DNA of 64,000 nucleotides from Pseudomonas hefeiensis (GTDB taxonomy: Bacteria; Pseudomonadota; Gammaproteobacteria; Pseudomonadales; Pseudomonadaceae): the NCBI RefSeq assembly GCF_030687835.1, contig NZ_CP117449.1, positions 2,046,001 to 2,110,000 of the forward strand, written 5' to 3'. The position numbers were made by a program, and so were the translations under genes. The notes beneath the pieces are model-generated. The model did no database searches and was not told where the DNA came from. It saw only the letters and a list, made by a program, of their open reading frames with translations. Below, in pieces: positions 59,034-64,000 of the stretch (the first letter of the stretch is position 1; every line of letters begins with the position of its first letter).

Positions 59034-60185
59034 ATGGCGACTATCAGGGCAAGAAAACTGGCGGATGGGTCTGTTAGCTACACGGCTCAGATCCGCATCA
59101 AGCGCGACGGAGTGCAAGTCTATCAAGAGAGCCAGACCTTCGCCCGAAAACAGGCGGCGCAGGCCTGGGCGCGAAAGCGTGAATCCGAACTGGATGAACC
59201 TGGTGCGATTGAGCGAGCGAGCCGCAAAGGCGTCACGCTCAAAGAGATGATTGACCAGTACCTGATCGAGGTTGAGAAAGCCCGGCCGCTGGGCAAGACC
59301 AAACGAGCAACCCTCACGGCCATTGGCGAAACGTACATGGGTAAGCTGGACGATACCCAGGTCAACACGCAATGCCTGGTCGATTACGCGCTATGGCGAA
59401 TGAGCCCCGAGGGGGGAGGCGTACAGCCGCAGACCGCCGGCAACGACTTGGCCCACCTCGGTGCGGTGCTTTCCATTGGCAAAGACGCTTGGGGTTATCA
59501 GCTTGATCCTCTGGCGATGGGGGGCGCACGGCGCGTACTGCGCAAGCTCGGCTACAACTTGAAAAGCCGCGAGCGTGACCGGCGCCCTACGCTGGACGAG
59601 CTGGGCAAGCTCATGAAGCATTACCAGGACATGCAGGCTCGGCGTCGAAGCATCATCAACATGATGAAAGTGGTGGGCTTCGCGCTGTTCTCGACGCGCC
59701 GACTCGACGAAATCACCCGGATTCGCTGGGACGACCTCGACGAGCCCGGCCAGCGAGTGTTGGTACGCGATATGAAGAACCCAGGCCAGAAGATCGGCAA
59801 CGACGTGTGGTGCTACGTGCCAGACGAGGCCTGGAAAATCCTCCAGACCATGCCCCGTGTCGGCGAAGATATTTTCCCCTATAGCCCTGAATCAATTTCC
59901 ACGTCCTGGGCGAAGGCCTGCAAGATCTTGAATATCCAGAATCTGCACTTCCATGACCTCCGGCACGAAGGTGTAAGCCGTCTGTTCGAAATGGACTGGG
60001 ATATTCCCCGGGTGTCGAGCGTTTCAGGACACAGGGATTGGAATTCGCTGAGGCGCTACACCCACCTACGTGGCAAGGGTGATCGCTATGTGAAGTGGGA
60101 ATGGTACGAAGAGATATTGAGGGCGCCCGTCCAACTGGGCGCCGCATCAATGAAATGGCTCAAACGGCGTGTTTTAACCCGTTGA
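59034..60185 (+). CDS. Tyrosine recombinase (dusA-associated integrase)
   Basis: A 383-residue phage-type integrase. An N-terminal AP2/arm-binding-like part (ATIRARKLADGSVSYTAQIRIKRDG) precedes the core-binding domain (about 60-165). The catalytic set is Arg in ALFSTRRLDEITRIRW, HDLRHEG (HxxR), GHRDWNSLRRY with His and the nucleophile Tyr. ATG 59034 follows an imperfect ribosome site and gives a natural start; the open frame reaches 58962 without homology. It overlaps the convergent PrtN-like gene by 26 bp. It belongs to the integrase type found next to dusA in many proteobacteria. Confidence 0.93.
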   Translation: MATIRARKLADGSVSYTAQIRIKRDGVQVYQESQTFARKQAAQAWARKRESELDEPGAIERASRKGVTLKEMIDQYLIEVEKARPLGKTKRATLTAIGETYMGKLDDTQVNTQCLVDYALWRMSPEGGGVQPQTAGNDLAHLGAVLSIGKDAWGYQLDPLAMGGARRVLRKLGYNLKSRERDRRPTLDELGKLMKHYQDMQARRRSIINMMKVVGFALFSTRRLDEITRIRWDDLDEPGQRVLVRDMKNPGQKIGNDVWCYVPDEAWKILQTMPRVGEDIFPYSPESISTSWAKACKILNIQNLHFHDLRHEGVSRLFEMDWDIPRVSSVSGHRDWNSLRRYTHLRGKGDRYVKWEWYEEILRAPVQLGAASMKWLKRRVLTR

Positions 60186-60435
60186 GCTGGTTGTTCTCCT
60201 TAACCGCGGCTGCGCGCTGTTGATCGAGATACGCGGCCAAGTCGGTGATATGGATCCCCTTGGCCGACTTCTGGCTACGTTCCAGGCGGGTGATCGGGAT
60301 CTTGATCTGCCCGCTCATCACCTTGCGTTGAAACATGTCGGGCGTCAGGTGCGTGAAGTAGTCCCGGCAAACCTGCTCCAGCGAGATAATCGCCTGGCCG
60401 TCGTACTGGGCCATCAGGATAAAGGCTGTGTTCAT
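60160..60435 (-). CDS. PrtN-like pyocin activator family protein
   Basis: A 91-residue protein starting MNTAFILMAQYDGQAIISLE, then VCRDYFTHLTPDMFQRKV, GQIKIPITRLERSQKSAKG and HITDLAAYLDQQRAAAVKE, the PrtN family pattern. PrtN activates pyocin genes in P. aeruginosa; members in mobile elements are thought to control local promoters. The ATG at 60435 follows GAGGGAC; the frame extends 30 codons upstream without homology. Its last 26 bases overlap the integrase 3' end. No pyocin gene is in the window. Confidence 0.85.
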   Translation of the reverse strand: MNTAFILMAQYDGQAIISLEQVCRDYFTHLTPDMFQRKVMSGQIKIPITRLERSQKSAKGIHITDLAAYLDQQRAAAVKENNQLNGLKHAV

Positions 60436-60443
60436 GATGTCCC

Positions 60444-60695
60444 TCAAATTCGAAACGATTGGTGAATGAGCGTCGGCCGGGCGGCACGTCCTGCAGGTTG
60501 CGCCTCGTTCGCCTGGATCTCGCAAATGAACCTGTGCCTATTCCGATTCGTTGCGCTCAGCGCGTTGGTGAGCCGTGGCAACGCGCCGATACATTGCTCA
60601 TAGGCATCCGGCCCATGCCAGCTTTGAGCAGGCAAAACCTGGCAGTCAGTACGAGTTGCGTCGCTGCATAAGTACAAAAGCAAGAGGACCGTCAT
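60444..60695 (-). CDS. Small secreted or membrane protein (83 aa)
   Basis: An 83-residue protein starting MTVLLLLYLCSDATRTDCQV, a short signal-like hydrophobic N-terminus, followed by SWHGPDAYEQCIGALP and a basic tail with four Cys in total. ATG 60695 overlaps the DUF2786 stop (ATGA) and has GGAAGGGGAACGT upstream, so it is translationally coupled. Similar small genes occur beside PrtN-like genes in Pseudomonas elements, but no function is known. Confidence 0.65.
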   Translation of the reverse strand: MTVLLLLYLCSDATRTDCQVLPAQSWHGPDAYEQCIGALPRLTNALSATNRNRHRFICEIQANEAQPAGRAARPTLIHQSFRI

Positions 60696-61237
60696 ACGTT
60701 CCCCTTCCGCCCAAGGCGGGGACGGACATGCGTTGGTTTTATCGCTGAAGCCATAGCAACGACCCGCATATCGCTCTCGCTCAGCTCCATCTCCTTACTG
60801 CCTGATGGGGTTGCGGGAAATAATCGGTTGGCCTGTACAAATGCGGAGAAGGCCTCGTCGAAGTGCGCGGCCAGCGCGTTTCGCAAGGCGTCGTAGTGAA
60901 GCTCGAACTCAATTGCCTCAGCCGGTGTAACTTCCACGCCGACCTTCTTTGGTCGGCCCCGGCTGGTATACAGGCCAGGTGTACATGTGTCGCACACCTT
61001 GGACATGATCTGCGCCGCGAGCTTACGGTCGTACACGTTCAAAATCGGAAACCAACGGATTTCTCGGCACTCGTCGTTTAAGTCGTCGATGGTTAAGCCG
61101 TGACGCGCTAACAAGTTATTCAGCATGCGTTGCGCATTATCCTTCTCGCCGCCTTCGCCGCGCTCTGCGAGGGCCATTAGCTTGCGTAGCTTGGCCTGGA
61201 CCTTCGCATCGCCTCCACGGGGCATGTTTGCTTGCAT
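60692..61237 (-). CDS. DUF2786 domain protein
   Basis: A 181-residue protein with the DUF2786 N-terminal pattern KVQAKLRKLMALAERGEGGEKDNAQRML and ARHGLTIDDL (about residues 11-55), common on phages, plasmids and ICEs. The rest is of unknown fold with a basic C-terminus (HVRPRLGRKGNV). The start is ATGCAAGCA behind the conserved AGGAGAAGCACC block and the hairpin leader at 61255-61287. Its stop overlaps the next gene by ATGA. Nucleic-acid binding is plausible but not shown. Confidence 0.82.
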   Translation of the reverse strand: MQANMPRGGDAKVQAKLRKLMALAERGEGGEKDNAQRMLNNLLARHGLTIDDLNDECREIRWFPILNVYDRKLAAQIMSKVCDTCTPGLYTSRGRPKKVGVEVTPAEAIEFELHYDALRNALAAHFDEAFSAFVQANRLFPATPSGSKEMELSESDMRVVAMASAIKPTHVRPRLGRKGNV

Positions 61238-61287
61238 GGTGCTTCTCCTGGTAAGCGGTGGGGGAGTTGCCGCTCCCCGCGTTCCGC
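61238..61287 (-). promoter_or_regulatory. Repeated leader RNA, copy a (ahead of DUF2786 gene)
   Basis: On the minus strand GGGGAG-CGGCAA-CTCCCC (61278-61261), with an outer GCGG/CCGC pairing, then CACCGCTTACC and the ribosome block AGGAGAAGCACC before ATGCA. Hairpin to ATG is 23 nt. It shares the CGGCAA loop and the 3' block with the leaders at 61779 and 62378. Confidence 0.8.
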
Positions 61288-61299
61288 TTTTTTTGATTG

Positions 61300-61512
61300 T
61301 CAGCGTGCGTAGCGACGCGTTTGGTTTTGTCTTATTGCTTCCCGCTCAGCCATGAAAGCTGCCCACTCCAGCGTTTTGCGCTTCTGGCGAATCCGACTAC
61401 AGGCCTGGTGCTTGCGGGTGGAGCGCGCTTTGCCACAGATATCGCAGCGGCTGGGCAGGTCGAGGCGTTGACTTGCCATGGCTGGCCGTGTCCTCGCTGG
61501 GCTGACAGACAT
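61300..61512 (-). CDS. Small Cys-containing protein (70 aa)
   Basis: A 70-residue basic protein with CDICGKARSTRKHQAC, a possible zinc-knuckle half, and a charged helix after it. It starts at 61512, two bases after the stop of the gene at 61515, with GGAGGGCAG as ribosome site that lies inside the upstream gene, so the pair is translationally coupled. An in-frame ATG at 61479 (MASQRLDLPSRCD) is an alternative. No function recognised. Confidence 0.62.
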   Translation of the reverse strand: MSVSPARTRPAMASQRLDLPSRCDICGKARSTRKHQACSRIRQKRKTLEWAAFMAEREAIRQNQTRRYAR

Positions 61513-61514
61513 AA

Positions 61515-61778
61515 TTACTGCCCTCCCATGAGCATGCGTGTCAGGGCGTTGGGCTGGCCGTCCGGTGTCAATTTGCTCAGCGGCTGGGTGGTGGTGCGTC
61601 CATTGGCGCTACGCAATGTGGCTACGCCGCCGTTGATCTCTTCAATCACAGCTTTGCGAGCACTGAAGCGATAGCTGCGACCGCCGCCACTGATTGCCAC
61701 GTAGCTGACCGTGTCGCCGATACCCAGCGGGGTTGTGGTAGCCTCTGCGGTGCTACCTTGGGTTTGACTCACTTGCAT
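61515..61778 (-). CDS. Small hypothetical protein (87 aa)
   Basis: An 87-residue protein starting MQVSQTQGSTAEATTTPLG, with a GIGDTVSYVAISGGGRSYRF strand-rich core and ATLRSANGRTTTQPLSKLTP. It looks like a small beta-barrel (KOW/SH3-like) protein. The start is ATGCAAGTG behind AGGAGAAGCACC and hairpin leader b. It heads a pair with the gene at 61300. Function unknown. Confidence 0.68.
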   Translation of the reverse strand: MQVSQTQGSTAEATTTPLGIGDTVSYVAISGGGRSYRFSARKAVIEEINGGVATLRSANGRTTTQPLSKLTPDGQPNALTRMLMGGQ

Positions 61779-61828
61779 GGTGCTTCTCCTTTGGTGGTAG
61801 GTGTCGGGGAGTTGCCGCTCCTCGACAC
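61779..61828 (-). promoter_or_regulatory. Repeated leader RNA, copy b
   Basis: On the minus strand GTGTCGAGGAG-CGGCAA-CTCCCCGACAC (61828-61801): 10 of 11 stem pairs around the same CGGCAA loop, then the AGGAGAAGCACC block and ATGCA; hairpin to ATG is 22 nt. The stem sequence differs from copies a and c. Confidence 0.82.
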
Positions 61829-61835
61829 CGTCTTT

Positions 61836-62042
61836 TCAGGCCGTTGTGGCCTGGTCTTGCTTGATGATCGCGATGACTTCGTCCCGGTCCTTCGCATAAG
61901 CGAAAGGCAATTCGCCGCCTGGGCGAGTGATGGGGTAGCGCGCTTCTGGCAACCGGCACTCGGCCACGGTGTAGCCGCTGTCGGTAATCCAGCAGTTTTG
62001 CTGCACTTGCCCGTCTCGGTTGCGTTTCGGTGCCCACTTCAT
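61836..62042 (-). CDS. Small hypothetical protein (68 aa)
   Basis: A 68-residue protein starting MKWAPKRNRDGQVQQNCWIT and ending EVIAIIKQDQATTA. It resembles small proteins that modify surface or ligand interactions in elements, but no family is recognised. Start ATG 62042 overlaps the stop of the upstream 112-residue gene (ATGA), so translation is coupled. Confidence 0.6.
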   Translation of the reverse strand: MKWAPKRNRDGQVQQNCWITDSGYTVAECRLPEARYPITRPGGELPFAYAKDRDEVIAIIKQDQATTA

Positions 62043-62377
62043 GCCCAGACCCTACGCAGGTCCTGCCAGATCTCATCGCCGTCGGGGAAATAGGTGTGAA
62101 CCTCTTGCTCGGGGCTGTTATCCAGCCGCAGGACTGCAATGCAGTCGTCGAACAGGCCTGCGTCGAGACGGCGCAGCTCGGTCAGGTCAAACGGATGTGC
62201 CGGGCCGTTGTACAACCCGAGCAGAAAACGCCCGATTACCCCGCTTTGACCTGTGTCGCGCTGCGCGACCGGCAGCAAGCGAACCAGCGCCTCGACGCCG
62301 GCTTTGCGGATGGCCGGACGTTCGGCCTGGTACTGGAACAACTCGTCAAAGGAATCTTTGAGCGTTTTGTTGTGCAT
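62039..62377 (-). CDS. Hypothetical protein (112 aa), DUF7673-like
   Basis: A 112-residue soluble protein starting MHNKTLKDSFDELFQYQAER. The segment ARRDTGQSxxIxRFLLxxYNG-like QRDTGQSGVIGRFLLGLYNG and PFDLTELRRLD resemble a family seen on Pseudomonas elements and recently numbered DUF7673; I am not certain of that number. The start ATGCACAAC follows AGGAGAAGCACC and hairpin leader c. It overlaps the next gene by ATGA. Function unknown. Confidence 0.65.
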   Translation of the reverse strand: MHNKTLKDSFDELFQYQAERPAIRKAGVEALVRLLPVAQRDTGQSGVIGRFLLGLYNGPAHPFDLTELRRLDAGLFDDCIAVLRLDNSPEQEVHTYFPDGDEIWQDLRRVWA

Positions 62378-62414
62378 GGTGCTTCTCCTTGAGTGGCAGG
62401 CGTTGCCGCGCCTG
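62378..62414 (-). promoter_or_regulatory. Repeated leader RNA, copy c
   Basis: On the minus strand CAGGCG-CGGCAA-CGCCTG (62414-62397), perfect 6-bp stem around the same loop, then the AAGGAGAAGCACC block and ATGCA; hairpin to ATG is 19 nt. Confidence 0.82.
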
Positions 62415-62435
62415 GTGTGTGTTGCTGTCGATTGG

Positions 62436-64000
62436 TCAGGCCTGAAAGTGCCAGCACTTCACGATTGGCTGCTTGGTGATGACCGCGTTGCTGTGCTTGG
62501 CCTGGTGAGCCCGCACCGCGCTATCCGTCGCCTTGTTGATGTCGATCAGCTTTCGAGAGCGGGAATCCTTCAGCCGCTCGCGCAGCTCGCTGACATCGGC
62601 AATTTTCTGGCGATGCTCTGCGGCGCACTTCACGAAGTCGTTGAGGTTGATGGCGATGATGTTGTCTTTCTTGCTGTGGTTGACCACGGGCCCATCGGCG
62701 TCGAGGCCTTCCAGGTACTCGTACACCTCCCAAAATTCGGCCACGACCGGATGATCGGAACTGATGGAGGCCTGGCGCTCTATCGCCATGCGAATAATCT
62801 GAGTGCGGGTGTTGCTGATCTGCGCATCGGTGAGCGAAACCACCATCCGCAGGCAGTCGAGCAATGCGAGCAGTTGGGCGTGGTTCTTGTTGATCCGCTC
62901 GACACGGATGTAGCCGCGCAGCTTGTTGCCGCAATGTACGCAGTCGCTTTGCTCGTCTTTGAAAGGAGTGTCGCAAGCGAAGCAGTGCGAGTGCAGGCAG
63001 CGCAGTTTCGCTTCGTAGCCGGGCAGGCGCTGTGCAAACAGATCCATGACGTCGGCTTCTTTACGCACGGCCTGCAACACGAAGTTGCTCAGCGTCGCGC
63101 CTTCCAAGGCGTTGAGTAAGTCCGCAGCTGCGCGGCTCTCTGGGGTCACGTTCGGCCGCACGAAGTGCAGTTTGACGATCCGGGTCATGATCGCTTCGGA
63201 GGCCACCACCGGCGCGTTCTGGCTGATGGCGATCGTTCCCCGAAAGGGGGGCTCATACGTCTCGTTGCCGGCGGTTTTAACCCCTTTGGTCGCTAGGGTG
63301 CCGCCGCCGTAATAATCCTTTAGCTCATCCCATTCGAAAGTTTTGGTGTGTGCCTTGTCTTCGCCGCTTCGGTCGGATTCCAGCAACACAATAGGCATGC
63401 CAGACACCTGACCCATCAAGCGGCTGCGGCCGGCCTTGGTGGATTTGGACGGGTCGAAGCCCTCATACCCATCACGGCCGAGTAGTTTCCATAACAATGT
63501 CAGCAAGGTCGTCTTGCCGGCACCGGCTTCACCGGTGGCCTCAAGGAAGGGGAACGACTGGTAACGATGACGGATTTGCTCAGCAAACAGTGAGCCGAAC
63601 CAGAACGTCAGGGCGACGATGCCCTGGGTACCGAAGCATTGCCACAGTAGATCTAGCCAGCGCGGGTCGTAGTTTTTCGCATCCTTGGTAAGTTGAATCT
63701 TCACTCCCTTCTGCAAACTCTTGAGTTTCAGCTTGCCCATCTCGAAAAACTCTTCTTCGTTGATTGTGATCAGTTGCCCTTCGCGAACGGCCACATCGTT
63801 GAACACGTAGCAGCCGTATTCCCGGCTGTAGCCGACGTAGTCGATGGTCTGGACGGTTTTAATGCCAAACAGTTGGTCTTTCATGATCTTGTCCAGCTGC
63901 TGTCCACTGCCGGTGAATACCGCCCCGGCGCCCATGCCAAGAAGCCTTTTCTTGAACTCACTGGCAGCAGCGACCTGGCCGCCGGTGAAGGTGTTTTTCA
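62436..64000 (-). CDS. Primase/helicase-like ATPase, 5' end missing
   Basis: The frame is open to the window edge: codons upstream of the Met at 63935 (AASEFKKRLLG) have no stop, so the gene starts beyond 64000. The 521 visible residues hold a P-loop, TGEAGAGKTTLLTLLW, an IVLLESDRSGED Walker-B-like segment, and FRGTIAISQNAPVVASE; a C-terminal zinc-finger-like block has CLHSHCFACDTPF and CVHCGNKL. This is the layout of large Toprim/primase-helicase proteins of phages and ICEs, although the primase part is not visible. It would start element replication. It is the first of the minus-strand series that the leaders punctuate. Confidence 0.75.
   Translation of the reverse strand, partial: KNTFTGGQVAAASEFKKRLLGMGAGAVFTGSGQQLDKIMKDQLFGIKTVQTIDYVGYSREYGCYVFNDVAVREGQLITINEEEFFEMGKLKLKSLQKGVKIQLTKDAKNYDPRWLDLLWQCFGTQGIVALTFWFGSLFAEQIRHRYQSFPFLEATGEAGAGKTTLLTLLWKLLGRDGYEGFDPSKSTKAGRSRLMGQVSGMPIVLLESDRSGEDKAHTKTFEWDELKDYYGGGTLATKGVKTAGNETYEPPFRGTIAISQNAPVVASEAIMTRIVKLHFVRPNVTPESRAAADLLNALEGATLSNFVLQAVRKEADVMDLFAQRLPGYEAKLRCLHSHCFACDTPFKDEQSDCVHCGNKLRGYIRVERINKNHAQLLALLDCLRMVVSLTDAQISNTRTQIIRMAIERQASISSDHPVVAEFWEVYEYLEGLDADGPVVNHSKKDNIIAINLNDFVKCAAEHRQKIADVSELRERLKDSRSRKLIDINKATDSAVRAHQAKHSNAVITKQPIVKCWHFQA

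Larger units (their letters stand above)
58931..64000. mobile_element. Left part of an element integrated at dusA (continues right)
   Basis: A tyrosine integrase divergent from dusA, a PrtN-like activator, DUF2786, several small unknown proteins and a primase/helicase-like gene, nearly all on the minus strand, form a typical phage or ICE module set. The boundary is put at the dusA start; the true crossover is probably inside the first codons of dusA. The other end is outside the window, so it cannot be classed as prophage or ICE. Confidence 0.75.

Overview
The window looks like chromosome of a Pseudomonas of the fluorescens/putida type. The pointers are gene content and order that I know from Pseudomonas (fadBA, topA, sulA-lexA, psrA, nagZ, a methylthioinosine phosphorylase, mfd, gap, sthA, lolCDE, copRS, queF, rssB/rssC, tal, dusA), a PsrA-type operator over its own promoter, and many REP/REPIN repeats built on a GAGCAGGCTCGCTCCCAC-like core. 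About 58 kb is compact housekeeping chromosome lying between the edges of two integrated elements.

Layout. 1-1577: P4-type integrase beside an intact tRNA-Asn, the edge of an island that extends left of the window. 1812-14402: aromatic aminotransferase, uvrB, gltX, a duplicated tRNA-Ala/tRNA-Glu array, a TetR-hydrolase-thioesterase cluster, slt and the ABC-F gene uup. 14522-27684: universal stress protein, fadBA, topA, lexA-sulA, psrA, nagZ and mtnP. 27804-39647: two convergent SWIM/SNF2 helicase paralogues, csiV, mfd and gap. 39801-48763: organic-acid symporter, apbE, sthA, a GDPD-PilZ pair and lolCDE, where lolE carries an apparent +1 frameshift. 48947-58930: copper-type two-component system with a cupredoxin, queF, a HAD-like protein without its nucleophile, mlaA, rssB/rssC, tal and dusA. 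59034-64000: an element integrated at the 5' end of dusA, running past the right edge.

Functional links. PsrA sits about 6 kb from the fatty-acid oxidation genes it is known to control. lexA-sulA is one SOS operon behind two LexA boxes. LolC/LolD/LolE form the lipoprotein-release ABC transporter. The copR/copS-like pair diverges from a cupredoxin with a Cu-type box between them. rssB and rssC are translationally coupled.

The most unusual signal is in the dusA element. Three separate minus-strand gene groups each start with the same leader: a hairpin whose stem sequence differs between copies but whose loop (CGGCAA) is invariant, followed about 20 nt later by an identical ribosome-binding-site block leading into ATGCA. 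Other points of note are the lolE frameshift in a G run, an 11-copy 8-bp minisatellite upstream of apbE, a strong hairpin inside the lolCDE operon, and an orphan minus-strand terminator upstream of fadB. No CRISPR array, rRNA gene or insertion sequence was seen.
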